Shown here piece after piece: positions 15,308 through 23,354 of a DNA stretch of 64,000 bases. Location of the stretch: the NCBI GenBank assembly GCA_048498035.1, contig JBEHYT010000010.1, positions 1 through 64,000 on the forward strand. Direction: 5' to 3'. Both the position numbers and the translations under genes were made by a program. The notes under the pieces were generated by a model. That model was not told the DNA's origin. It did not search any database and saw only the letters and a list, made by a program, of their open reading frames with translations. The stretch's first letter is position 1, and each line of letters opens with the position of its first letter. This stretch comes from CADEDV01 sp048498035 (GTDB lineage Bacteria; Bacteroidota; Bacteroidia; Chitinophagales; Chitinophagaceae).

Positions 15308-16094
15308 ATGAACTGGTCGGGATAGTGAACACCAGGGCGGTACCATCCCCTTTTTTTGAATTAATAAACATGGTGCCCTGGAGCATTTTTGTTCGCAACT
15401 CCATATTACGGAGTCCTGATCGGCGCAGGAGGAGCGGGTTCATATCCGGGATGCCGCATCCGTTGTCGCAAATAGTCATTTGCAGTGAATTATTGCTGAA
15501 ATGCAGCGTCACCTTTACTTCGCTGGCGCCGGCGTGTTTGATAATATTATTAAACGATTCCTGTATAATCCGGAACAGAATAACTTCCCGTTGGCTATCC
15601 ATAAAACAAGGCGTGCCTGTTAACTCAAAATGAATATTAAAGATGCCGGTTTTGCGCACCTGGTTAATTTCATCCTCAATGGCGGCAGTAAGTCCCAATT
15701 GAACCACCTTATCGGCATTCAGGTGCTGGGAAATAGTGCTGAGGTCGTGAATGGCCTGCCCCACCAAATGGATGGAAGATTTTATTTTTTCTTCGGCTAG
15801 TGAAGCCTGGGATTGATCCAGCGTATTGAGATGAAGCTTGGCGAGTGTTAAGGAAAGATTGATATTATCGTGGATCTCCCGTGAGATAGCGGTAAATGTT
15901 TGTTCCTGGATCTCCAGTTGTGCCGCCATCAGGTTTTTTTCATGGTCCAGCTTTACCTGTTGCAATGTATGTTCATAAACCTGGTGCTTCTTCCGCGCCA
16001 GGTTCAGGATCAGCAGCAGGAAACCCATCATTACGGACACCAGCAATATTACACCCACCAGGAAGATCGCTATGTCAGCAGGATTTTTTTGCAT
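15267..16094 (-). CDS. Sensor histidine kinase of cassette B (HisKA_3 type)
   Basis: A 275-residue kinase of the same plan and length as the cassette A kinase: one transmembrane helix (8-32), a coiled-coil linker, His75 in ISREIHDNINLSL, and HATPase_c motifs (IIQESFNNIIKHA, CDNGCGI, SGLRNMELR). It lacks any periplasmic or PAS input domain. It overlaps the upstream membrane protein gene by 25 bases and the downstream regulator by 41, so the three subunits are probably made together as one signalling unit. Confidence 0.92.
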   Translation of the reverse strand: MQKNPADIAIFLVGVILLVSVMMGFLLLILNLARKKHQVYEHTLQQVKLDHEKNLMAAQLEIQEQTFTAISREIHDNINLSLTLAKLHLNTLDQSQASLAEEKIKSSIHLVGQAIHDLSTISQHLNADKVVQLGLTAAIEDEINQVRKTGIFNIHFELTGTPCFMDSQREVILFRIIQESFNNIIKHAGASEVKVTLHFSNNSLQMTICDNGCGIPDMNPLLLRRSGLRNMELRTKMLQGTMFINSKKGDGTALVFTIPTSSYEIKQSIHSRCAG

Positions 16095-16789
16095 AAAAAG
16101 GCCTTTGTGATAAAAAATGAGTTTACAGCAAACGGAAGCACAAAAAACAAGGCAGACAAAAGATTGATAAACGTATAGTTGTTGGCATGGAGATAATTAA
16201 CGACCAGGAAATAAGGCAGGGAAACGCAGGTATAAAAAAACATGCCGGTAGTGATCCAGAAAGACGGCCGTGAAGCAAGTGACTGGCGCCCAGGGAAGAC
16301 CATTTGCTCATAATAATAAGCCATGCAACACAGTAGTAATAATAGAAAGCCTGCGATAAAGAACAGCTTGGTAACCGTGTCATTCGCTGGCGCGTCGATC
16401 CTACGGTAATAACATCCTACCAGGATTGTACTTCCGGCAATAAAAACTCCTGCGCCCGCGCGAATAATGCGTGTGATAGCCCTGCTGCGCAGCAGAAGTA
16501 TATAAAAGCTGCTATAAATAAATACATCCACAACAGAAAGGATCACGTTGAGCCGGATGGTGAAGCGGTCTGCCAGCACATGTTCTGCATCTGCGGTGGC
16601 AGCGTGAAACAGGTCAATGGTAAGAACAATAAAGTTAAATAGCAGGTAGCCCGTGAATAAGCGGCCTGCCTGTTGTTTTCTTGCATAGATAAAGCCGGTG
16701 GTTACTGCAGTTAGTTCCGCCAGCCAAAGGATCAGCTCGGTGTAGTATGATTTTCCCAATTCGTCCAGGATGTGATGTAGCAAATTCAT
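16070..16789 (-). CDS. Seven-helix membrane protein of cassette B, probable sensor partner
   Basis: A 239-residue protein with seven predicted transmembrane helices (from about residue 16 to 236) and short loops, no signal peptide and no catalytic motif that I recognise. It resembles the cassette A membrane protein in length, helix count, position before the kinase and the FWITTGMF motif in helix 6. I infer that it senses a ligand or membrane state for the kinase, much as a 7TMR-type module fused to a kinase would, but encoded apart. No direct evidence for the signal. Confidence 0.75.
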   Translation of the reverse strand: MNLLHHILDELGKSYYTELILWLAELTAVTTGFIYARKQQAGRLFTGYLLFNFIVLTIDLFHAATADAEHVLADRFTIRLNVILSVVDVFIYSSFYILLLRSRAITRIIRAGAGVFIAGSTILVGCYYRRIDAPANDTVTKLFFIAGFLLLLLCCMAYYYEQMVFPGRQSLASRPSFWITTGMFFYTCVSLPYFLVVNYLHANNYTFINLLSALFFVLPFAVNSFFITKAFLCKKILLT

Positions 16790-17088
16790 CGTCCCTGATT
16801 TGCTGTCAAAGTAGATATTTCAATTCAGAAATGCATTGTTGGTGCTCCGGGAAAAAAACGGATAAAAATGTTTTTTTTCACGATACCCGTAACAGGTTAA
16901 ATGGGTGCGTTTTTTAAGTGAAATCTCTTATCGTTTTTTCCTGATTTAAGTTCAGGAAATACCATTTTCTTATTGTTTTTTTCTGTTGGAAGCCCTTTGG
17001 TGCCGGATGTATTTTTATAATCACAACGGCCGGTGGCGGGGAAAGCTGAAAACCGCATATCAGAAGAGTAGGCATAAATAATATATAT
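16790..17088. other. Divergent intergenic region, no gene
   Basis: T-rich sequence separating cassette B from the gene at 17089. It has several T-runs and a direct TTCAGGAAATACC-type repeat region but no clear RNA, terminator or consensus promoter. A 7-base TACTTTG near 16808 on the minus strand is one base short of the -7 consensus and may serve cassette B. Confidence 0.4.
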
Positions 17089-17691
17089 ATGAAGTTGATT
17101 CGGGTATTTATTGTTGTTATCACACTTGTTATCTCGGTAGGAGCGGGCGCACAACTTTCACAACGTGATAAACCTTTTTCGATACACCTCTTTGGTGTTA
17201 CCATTACAGGCACATATTCCGAAGGATATATGGAGCGGGCGCATATCAATGGCACCAATATTCTTTTTGGGTTGATCACCTGGGGAGGAAGTGATATGAT
17301 CACCTGCCACCCGGGGTCGGGGATCTGCCGGATTGAAACAATTCTCAATTTCCAGTTACGAAGTGTGCTTAGTGACCGGACCGGTAAACATGGGTTTGAA
17401 AAAATCCCCGTTCAGCCCGGGCAGGAGCCAGTATTAATAGGTGTTAATGAAAGCGGGATCACGTTTGCGGTAGACCTTACCCAGGTACCTGAACGGCGAA
17501 AGGCAAATTATGGCGCATCAACCTTTGAATTGGAACGTGAGTTTGTGTTGCCGCCCGATATCGTTCGCGGTCTTGGATTGTACCGGGGTAAAGGAGAGAT
17601 GGGCTATATAATACCTCGTGGAAGTTATCCTCTGTACCGCGATGGCAATATTGCCTACTGGACCTTTACACCGGGTATACGTAAGAATTAA
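17089..17691 (+). CDS. Exported protein of unknown function
   Basis: A 200-residue protein with a clear signal peptide (cleavage near GAGAQ, residue 22). The mature part is predicted mainly beta strand, with two cysteines close together (CHPGSGIC). No family is recognised. It precedes two other unknown genes on the same strand; the gap to the next gene is 50 bases, so they may form an operon. Confidence 0.65.
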   Translation: MKLIRVFIVVITLVISVGAGAQLSQRDKPFSIHLFGVTITGTYSEGYMERAHINGTNILFGLITWGGSDMITCHPGSGICRIETILNFQLRSVLSDRTGKHGFEKIPVQPGQEPVLIGVNESGITFAVDLTQVPERRKANYGASTFELEREFVLPPDIVRGLGLYRGKGEMGYIIPRGSYPLYRDGNIAYWTFTPGIRKN

Positions 17692-17741
17692 TACTACCAG
17701 CCTCCATCGTTTTATAGTTCTTATTTAATAATAACTGAAGT

Positions 17742-18305
17742 ATGTGGAAAGCATGGATCATTTTTATCGTCACAGGTTTTTGTTGTAAACAAAAAGACGA
17801 GCGAATACCCGGCGCCTCGTATAAGGAGATCAGCCGGTTTTTAGAGAATGCAGGTATTCAAAATTCGTCGGTCATCTATTTTTCTGCCGGCAGGCCACCT
17901 GTTCCGTTACCGGCCATCCATTGTTTTGATCGCAACGGGAAGCCGGTACAGGTGCCTCCCAGCTGTTTCGCTAACCTGGAAGCCTATGCACAACAACTCG
18001 GCGCTGGGAGGGTTGCTGGCGATACCTCCGGGGAAACGCTTTCTTCATTTTTAGAAAAATACCCGGTTATGAATGCATACGATGAAGATGTGGCGCTGCC
18101 GCTTAGCGCCGCGGCCGACTACCATCTTTTTGTCTGGTTCCTGGCTATTGATGAACAGGAATTAGGGCATAAACTGGCCGCCCTTTGCAGGCTGGTACAG
18201 CAACCGGGTAAGCGTCGCATCCAATTGTTTCTCGTACATGCCGTGTCTGAAAGAAATGTCCGCTATTTCAAAAGAGGAGGCGAAAAGCCAGTGAAAAGGG
18301 ATTGA
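17742..18305 (+). CDS. Hypothetical protein, possible lipoprotein
   Basis: A 187-residue protein with a short hydrophobic N-terminus ending in a Cys-Cys pair at 14-15. The residue before the pair is Phe, so the lipobox is imperfect. The rest is soluble and helical, ending in a basic tail. AIHCFDRNGKPVQVPPSC resembles a small redox-like or structural loop, but I do not recognise the family. It ends one base before the next start, so the two genes are translationally linked. Confidence 0.6.
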   Translation: MWKAWIIFIVTGFCCKQKDERIPGASYKEISRFLENAGIQNSSVIYFSAGRPPVPLPAIHCFDRNGKPVQVPPSCFANLEAYAQQLGAGRVAGDTSGETLSSFLEKYPVMNAYDEDVALPLSAAADYHLFVWFLAIDEQELGHKLAALCRLVQQPGKRRIQLFLVHAVSERNVRYFKRGGEKPVKRD

Positions 18306-18306
18306 A

Positions 18307-19080
18307 ATGACAAGGATAGGGAAACGGACTGAGCCCATTCGCCGGGTAGTTGTTGGCGCCTGGCTGTTATTTGTTGTACCTGTGGCTGCCTTGTCGCAGA
18401 CAGATTCGCTGGATCTAATGACAAAAGCAGCGCGAGGATCATCCAATGTGTTTGCTGGAGGCACATTAGATATCCTGCAGGGTGGCCAGATGAATGCCAG
18501 CGCGCGATTGTTTCAATTGTACTTGGGAAAGCCAGGCGGCAGAAGATTACCGCTCTCCATATCAACCGGCGTGATGGCAGGTGCTCTTGCAGGATACCCA
18601 TTGCATGATGAAGGAGTTTCACTGCTTGTTAACCCGGCGGGTGGACTTTTAAATATGCGGGTAGAAGGAGACCGGCGGTTGACGGGAGATGGAAACCTGC
18701 GTGTGCAGCTGCAGGGCGCGGTGCGCCTGTTAAATCTTTTTGATCCGGCGGCTTTTGTGAATTACCGTTTTGTGAATGCATTGGCCGGCGGCGGATTAAT
18801 ATGGATGACGGCAGCCTGGGAAGAAGGACGCGAAAAAGACCCGGGAATTTGCTGGTGTAGTTTACGCTTGTTTGGTTCTGCCGCGCCGGAATGGCTGTTT
18901 AGTGATTACCTGCAAACCAGGTTTTTCCCGGTGCTGCTTGGCGTTGCGGCAGGGGTAGGAGTTGATATTTCCCAGCGCCTGCAGGTCAGGACCTCCTATT
19001 TCCGGTTTTGTAATACACGAGGTGAGGCTGTTTTCCGGGAACCCGTGATACAGTTGTCGTTTAGTTACCAGGGGGGCTAA
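18307..19080 (+). CDS. Exported protein of unknown function, possible outer-membrane barrel
   Basis: A 257-residue protein with an N-terminal hydrophobic segment and probable signal cleavage near ALSQ (residue 31). Gly-rich alternating strands and a final strand ending PVIQLSFSYQGG resemble an outer-membrane beta-barrel protein of Bacteroidota. Family unknown. Its ATG follows the previous stop by one base. Confidence 0.62.
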   Translation: MTRIGKRTEPIRRVVVGAWLLFVVPVAALSQTDSLDLMTKAARGSSNVFAGGTLDILQGGQMNASARLFQLYLGKPGGRRLPLSISTGVMAGALAGYPLHDEGVSLLVNPAGGLLNMRVEGDRRLTGDGNLRVQLQGAVRLLNLFDPAAFVNYRFVNALAGGGLIWMTAAWEEGREKDPGICWCSLRLFGSAAPEWLFSDYLQTRFFPVLLGVAAGVGVDISQRLQVRTSYFRFCNTRGEAVFREPVIQLSFSYQGG

Positions 19081-19114
19081 AAAAGAACAACCCCGGCGTT
19101 ATGAGGACCGGGGT
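19080..19114 (-). terminator. Possible terminator facing the minus strand
   Basis: ACCCCGG (19090-19096) pairs with CCGGGGT (19108-19114) around an 11-base loop. On the minus strand the hairpin is followed by TTGTTCTTTTTT; on the plus strand no T-run follows. It may back up small RNA copy 2, or act weakly for the plus-strand gene ending at 19080. Confidence 0.35.
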
Positions 19115-19118
19115 GTCG

Positions 19119-19135
19119 ACGTTACTGTTATGAAA
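19119..19135 (+). repeat. Leader motif shared with the 20-codon ORF
   Basis: ACGTTACTGTTATGAAA is identical to the minus-strand sequence at 12495-12479, which includes the start codon of the 20-codon ORF. Here the ATG opens only a six-codon frame ending at 19150. Confidence 0.5.
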
Positions 19136-19232
19136 GAAAAAGGTAATTAGTTGTGGATTTTCATAAGGACAGTGTTTTCGGATTGGGTTTCTCTTTCTCG
19201 TGATTGGATGCTTAAAAACGGGAGCTCCATTG

Positions 19233-19356
19233 AAAAAAAGAAAAGTTGATTGCGGGGAGAAATCGCGCGGTCTTTCAAAGGATTGGAAATAAATTTTCTG
19301 GACGGTTTAGGACATTGGACGAATAGGATGCGACTTGTCCGTAACAATCAACTTTC
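19233..19356 (-). ncRNA. Structured small RNA, copy 2 (6S-like candidate)
   Basis: Read on the minus strand, AAAGTTGATTG at the 5' end pairs with CAATCAACTTT at the 3' end (19345-19355 with 19242-19252), and the stem is followed by a TTTTCTTTTTTT run. A second helix AAGTCGC/GCGATTT (one G-U pair) lies inside. The core at 19272-19290 is identical to copy 1 over 19 bases, and TGGACGGTTT and AGGACATTGGA blocks (plus strand) are nearly or fully conserved. Copy 2 is shorter because it lacks a hairpin of copy 1 (TCCGC-N5-GCGGA near 12887). Promoter and terminator features match copy 1. Confidence 0.75.
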
Positions 19357-19360
19357 ATAG

Positions 19361-19391
19361 CAAAAATACATCGGGGGCTTAATGCACACAA
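19361..19391 (-). promoter_or_regulatory. Promoter of small RNA copy 2
   Basis: On the minus strand, TTG (19391-19389), a 20-base spacer and TATTTTTG (19368-19361) match the consensus. The predicted start lies at the base of the closing stem, as in copy 1. Confidence 0.75.
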
Positions 19392-19602
19392 GAGGGTAAC
19401 TGCCCTTTTTCGGGTATATGGTATTTACTGATGGTATCGTAAAATGTCAAAAACAGGATCGTAAAGTTCCGATAGCCCTTTCCAGTATTGGTACTTTCCA
19501 CAAATACGAAATCAAGTACTTTCACTATGTGAGATGTAACGGTATTTTTCCATCTTTGATGCGAGAATAGCTCTAAATCCAAAAAAACTAATAGTGAATC
19601 CA

Positions 19603-20277
19603 ATGAAAAATCACGAGACTAACTCCGTAATCCGGGTTGCAATTGCTGATGACCACGCCCTTTTCCGCACGGGTGTAAAATCTTCCCTTTCTACAAGAAA
19701 AGATATCCAGATGGTTGCTGAAGCCGAAAATGGCATGCAGCTGCTGAACCTGCTTCGTCATATCCAACCGGATGTGGTGTTGCTGGATATTCAAATGCCG
19801 ATCATGGATGGCCTTACTACGTTGCCGGAGATCAAAAAACTGTATCCCGGTGTTAAAGTAATTATGTTGTCTATGCACAACGATCATTCCGTTATATCTA
19901 AAATGATGGAAATTGGTGCCAACTCCTATTTAACCAAGGAGTCGGGTTCAGAAATGATCTATGAAGCCATTCGCGGTGTATATGAGAATGATTTTTACTT
20001 CAATGAACTTACGAATAAGGCGCTGCTGAGCGGTTTGCGCACCAAGCGTACTACGGAAGCTTCGGCACCTGCGGAAGTACAACTCACGGATAAGGAAGTA
20101 ACAATCCTTAAACTGATGTGTGATGAAAAAAGCACGAAGGAAATTGCAGACATTGTAGACCTGAGCCCGCGTACCGTGGAAGCGATCCGCGACAAGCTGA
20201 AAACAAAAACAGGAACCAAATCAATGGCCGGGCTGGTGATGTATGCCGTAAAGGCTGGCCTGGTAGAGCAAGGATGA
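19603..20277 (+). CDS. Lone NarL/FixJ-family response regulator 2
   Basis: A 224-residue receiver-HTH protein: Asp16-Asp17, phosphoacceptor Asp62 (LLDIQMPIMDG), lysine in LTKESGS, and a LuxR HTH ending GTKSMAGLVMYAVKAGLVEQG. The ATG at 19603 is preferred to an in-frame GTG nine bases upstream. No kinase is adjacent. It resembles lone regulator 1 through most of its length and, like it, is divergent from a copy of the small RNA. A UUCG-looped terminator follows, so it is monocistronic. Confidence 0.92.
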   Translation: MKNHETNSVIRVAIADDHALFRTGVKSSLSTRKDIQMVAEAENGMQLLNLLRHIQPDVVLLDIQMPIMDGLTTLPEIKKLYPGVKVIMLSMHNDHSVISKMMEIGANSYLTKESGSEMIYEAIRGVYENDFYFNELTNKALLSGLRTKRTTEASAPAEVQLTDKEVTILKLMCDEKSTKEIADIVDLSPRTVEAIRDKLKTKTGTKSMAGLVMYAVKAGLVEQG

Positions 20278-20300
20278 CCTGCGTTACTGAATACATTTGG

Positions 20301-20325
20301 AATGCCACCTTCGGGTGGCATTTTT
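20301..20325 (+). terminator. Intrinsic terminator with UUCG loop
   Basis: AATGCCACC and GGTGGCATT pair around a TTCG tetraloop, then a T-run. Confidence 0.93.
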
Positions 20326-20341
20326 GTTTTATTTTCAATTT

Positions 20342-21163
20342 ATGAATTGGATCTGCGTGAATGGCCGACGGATGTCGGCAGATGAACCGGCGCTTGCGGC
20401 AACCAATACGGGCTACCGCTATGGTGATGGGCTGTTTGAAACAATAAAGGTGGTAAATGGAAAGGCTGCGCTGGCCGATCTTCATTTTAACCGGTTGTTT
20501 GACGGCATGCGTTTGCTCGGGTTTCGTGTTCCGGTATTACTGACGAGGGAGTCTTTGTTGCGGGAGATACTTTCATTATGTAAAGACAATGGCTGTGAGC
20601 AACTGGCGCGTGTGCGCTTATCGGTGAGCCGCGGTCAGGGTGGATTGTATGATGATCCCGGACCCTGTCAATACCTGGTTGAATGCTGGCCGCTGGAACA
20701 AGCGGCGAGTGGATTTAATGAGAATGGTCTTGTAATTGGCATTTTCCCGCAGGGACAAAAATCTGTAGACGATTTTTCCAGGCTTAAATCAGCCAATTTC
20801 CTGTTGTATAGTGTTGCTGCGCGGTTTGCAAAAGCGCAGCGCTGGAATGATGCTGTGGTACTTAATACCAATGGCACGGTTGCAGACAGTACCATTGCCA
20901 ATCTTTTTATTGTGAAAGATGGGAAAATAAAAACGCCTTCATTGCAGCAAGGACCAATTGCTGGTGTAATGCGCGCCTATTTGTTGAAGCATCTGGAGGT
21001 GGAAGAAGGAATAGTTTCAACAGATGAGTTGCAGGAAGCGGATGAGGTATTTTTAACCAATGCCATTCGCGGAATTCGTTGGGTTCAACAGCTGGGTAAC
21101 AAGCAATATTCAAATACATTTGCCCGGCAACTCTTCCGGCAGTTGGTTCAAACTGCATGGTAA
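20342..21163 (+). CDS. Class IV aminotransferase, aminodeoxychorismate lyase-like
   Basis: A PLP enzyme of fold type IV (273 residues). N-terminal NGRR and GYRYGDGLFETIKV, and the probable PLP lysine Lys149 in FSRLKSANFLLYS, are as in 4-amino-4-deoxychorismate lyase (PabC, folate synthesis) and branched-chain aminotransferases. The residue that normally is Glu before the cofactor-ring contact (G.V.E.) is Asp here (GTVADSTIANLF). The ATG at 20342 was chosen because a longer frame would start inside the terminator. Function as PabC is plausible but D-amino acid or branched-chain transaminase activity is not excluded. The photolyase gene starts 28 bases on. Confidence 0.8.
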   Translation: MNWICVNGRRMSADEPALAATNTGYRYGDGLFETIKVVNGKAALADLHFNRLFDGMRLLGFRVPVLLTRESLLREILSLCKDNGCEQLARVRLSVSRGQGGLYDDPGPCQYLVECWPLEQAASGFNENGLVIGIFPQGQKSVDDFSRLKSANFLLYSVAARFAKAQRWNDAVVLNTNGTVADSTIANLFIVKDGKIKTPSLQQGPIAGVMRAYLLKHLEVEEGIVSTDELQEADEVFLTNAIRGIRWVQQLGNKQYSNTFARQLFRQLVQTAW

Positions 21164-21191
21164 GTGGCTTGCTTTTTGAACCACTACGATC

Positions 21192-22496
21192 ATGAAATCT
21201 CCCGTTGTTCTTTTCTGGTTTCGCAGGGATCTGCGCCTGCACGACAATGCCGGTCTTTATCACGCGCTTAAATCGGGTATGCCGGTGGTGCCTGTTTTTA
21301 TTTTTGATACGGCCATCCTGGATGGACTTGCTGAAAAAAAAGATGCACGACTTGTTTTTATTCGCCAGGCGTTGCAGGAAATGCAGGAGAAGCTGGAGCA
21401 ATTGGGCAGCACGCTCGACGTGCGGCATGGAGAGCCTGAAGCTATTTTCAGGAAGTTGCTGGATGATTACCCGGTGGCTGCGGTATATACCAATGAAGAC
21501 TATGAGCCGTATGCGCAGGAAAGGGATGCGCGTGTAGCAAAAATGCTGGCAGCGTCAGCTATTCCATTTTACACGTATAAAGACCAGGTTATTTTTTCAA
21601 AGAATGAAGTGTTGAAAGATGATGGTAAGCCTTACACTGTATTTACGCCATATTCAAAGCGATGGAAATCGTTGTTGAAGCCTTTTTATTTTCGCTCTTA
21701 TCCCAACGAGAAATATTTCCGCAATTTTTTTGCGCATGCGCCACACCGCATTCCATCACTGGAAAGTATGGGATTTAGCGAGATGCGGGTGACTTTTCCG
21801 CCGGCGGATTGGGAAAAATCTGTTATCCGCACCTATAACAAGACGCGCGATATTCCCGGGATACGGGGCACTTCAAGATTGAGTGTTCATCTCCGTTTTG
21901 GCACCATCAGCATTCGGGAATTGGCAAGGGAAGCAGGGGCGTTGAATGAAACATTTCTGAATGAATTGATCTGGCGGGATTTTTACCAGATGATTCTTTG
22001 GCATTTTCCGCAGGTAGTAAAGCAGTCGTTTCGTCCGGAATATGACGCTATTCATTGGCGTAATAATGAAAAGGAATTCCAGGCCTGGCAACAGGGCCTG
22101 ACCGGCTATCCCATTGTAGATGCGGGTATGCGCGAGTTGAATGAAACAGGATATATGCATAATCGCGTACGGATGGTGGTTGCATCATTTCTCACCAAAC
22201 ATCTGCTGATTGACTGGCGATGGGGCGAAGCATATTTTGCAGAAAAATTATTGGATTATGACCTGGCTGCCAACAATGGCGGCTGGCAATGGGCAGCAGG
22301 CACAGGATGTGATGCCGCACCATATTTCCGTGTGTTCAATCCCTACCTCCAAACGCAAAAATTTGATCCTGATTTGAAATATATCCGCAAATGGGTGCCT
22401 GAACTGGATGAACTGACTTACCCGCAGCCGATTGTTGCGCATGATGTTGCCCGGAAGCGCTGCCTTGAAGTGTACCAGAAAGCGCTGAAAAAATAA
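21192..22496 (+). CDS. phrB: Deoxyribodipyrimidine photolyase (class I / cryptochrome family)
   Basis: A 434-residue photolyase that uses light to split cyclobutane pyrimidine dimers. The N-terminal antenna-binding domain begins FWFRRDLRLHDNAGL; the C-terminal FAD-binding domain shows RDFYQMILWHFP, GMRELNETGYMHNRVRMVVASFLTKHLLIDWRWGE (in part) and NNGGWQWAAGTGCDAAPYFR, the classic FAD-site signature. Full length for the class. It ends 15 bases before the convergent mqnD gene. Confidence 0.96.
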   Translation: MKSPVVLFWFRRDLRLHDNAGLYHALKSGMPVVPVFIFDTAILDGLAEKKDARLVFIRQALQEMQEKLEQLGSTLDVRHGEPEAIFRKLLDDYPVAAVYTNEDYEPYAQERDARVAKMLAASAIPFYTYKDQVIFSKNEVLKDDGKPYTVFTPYSKRWKSLLKPFYFRSYPNEKYFRNFFAHAPHRIPSLESMGFSEMRVTFPPADWEKSVIRTYNKTRDIPGIRGTSRLSVHLRFGTISIRELAREAGALNETFLNELIWRDFYQMILWHFPQVVKQSFRPEYDAIHWRNNEKEFQAWQQGLTGYPIVDAGMRELNETGYMHNRVRMVVASFLTKHLLIDWRWGEAYFAEKLLDYDLAANNGGWQWAAGTGCDAAPYFRVFNPYLQTQKFDPDLKYIRKWVPELDELTYPQPIVAHDVARKRCLEVYQKALKK

Positions 22497-22511
22497 TTTG
22501 ATTCAGAAAGA

Positions 22512-23354
22512 TTAATCCAGGAATAAAGCAGTAGAGGCTGAAGGTGCACCAGCAGTTTGTAAACGCCTGTAAACGTCAAATAGCGTTTGTATTGCCGACC
22601 GGCCCTCTGCACCCAGATCAACGGAATAATTATTTACATACAGATCGATATGCTGGCGCATCACCGTTTCTTCCATAGCCTGCGCATGTTCCTTTACATA
22701 GTTGGTGATGGCGGGATAATGTGCGAATGAATATTCGAGGCTCTTTCGGATAAGACCATCTATTTTTTTGGCAATAGAAACATCAACAGTCTTGCGGATC
22801 GCGATTCCGCCCAGCGGGATGGGAGCATTCATCTTTTCTTCCCAATACTGGCCAAGATCCACCACCTTTTCCAACCCCCGTTGCTGGTAGGTAAATCTAT
22901 TTTCATGAATGATCACTCCCAGGTCTGCCTCGCCATTCAATACCGCTGTTTCGATACCGGAAAACAGCATGAATTTTTTCATGATGGCCGTTGGGTATGC
23001 AAAGCTGAATAACATATGTGCCGTGGTGTTTATACCGGGCAACACGATTGTTTTTTTAGCCACATTTTCCGCTTCCGGATCTGTTTTCTCCCGGCTGATC
23101 AATAAAGGGCCAACGCCTTTACCAAGGGCACTTCCTGCATTTAGCAGTGTATAAAGATGTGTGGCTTGAAAAAAAGCCGGGAAGCTCAGTTTTGTAATAT
23201 CCAGTTTGCCTTCCAGGGTCCACTGATTTAGCGTTTCAACATCTTCCAGTACCGGTTCAAAGTTGAAGCCAAGCGTGTCAATTTTTTTATTGACCAGCGC
23301 ATCAAAGATGAACGTATCATTGGGACAGGGAGAAAAGCCTAATTTGAATGTCAC
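22512..23354 (-). CDS. mqnD: 1,4-dihydroxy-6-naphthoate synthase
   Basis: MqnD converts cyclic dehypoxanthinyl futalosine to 1,4-dihydroxy-6-naphthoate in the futalosine pathway to menaquinone. The 280-residue protein has the family's two-lobed periplasmic-binding-protein-like fold, with LGFSPCPNDTFIFDALV at the N-terminus, GKLDITKLSFPAFF, and a PLGGIAIRK segment. It overlaps mqnB by four bases (ATGA), so both belong to one operon. Confidence 0.92.
   Translation of the reverse strand: MTFKLGFSPCPNDTFIFDALVNKKIDTLGFNFEPVLEDVETLNQWTLEGKLDITKLSFPAFFQATHLYTLLNAGSALGKGVGPLLISREKTDPEAENVAKKTIVLPGINTTAHMLFSFAYPTAIMKKFMLFSGIETAVLNGEADLGVIIHENRFTYQQRGLEKVVDLGQYWEEKMNAPIPLGGIAIRKTVDVSIAKKIDGLIRKSLEYSFAHYPAITNYVKEHAQAMEETVMRQHIDLYVNNYSVDLGAEGRSAIQTLFDVYRRLQTAGAPSASTALFLD

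Noticed and set aside
16897..17348. Minus-strand ORFs near the unknown gene at 17089
   Set aside because: Low-complexity Asn/Lys-rich translations opposite a gene with a clear signal peptide; no supporting signals.
19147..19347. Minus-strand ORF of 66 codons in the second RNA gap
   Set aside because: It covers RNA copy 2; the same frame in copy 1 is interrupted by a stop, so it is not a protein gene.
20297..20341. Upstream start for the class IV aminotransferase
   Set aside because: It would place the start codon within the stem of a strong terminator.
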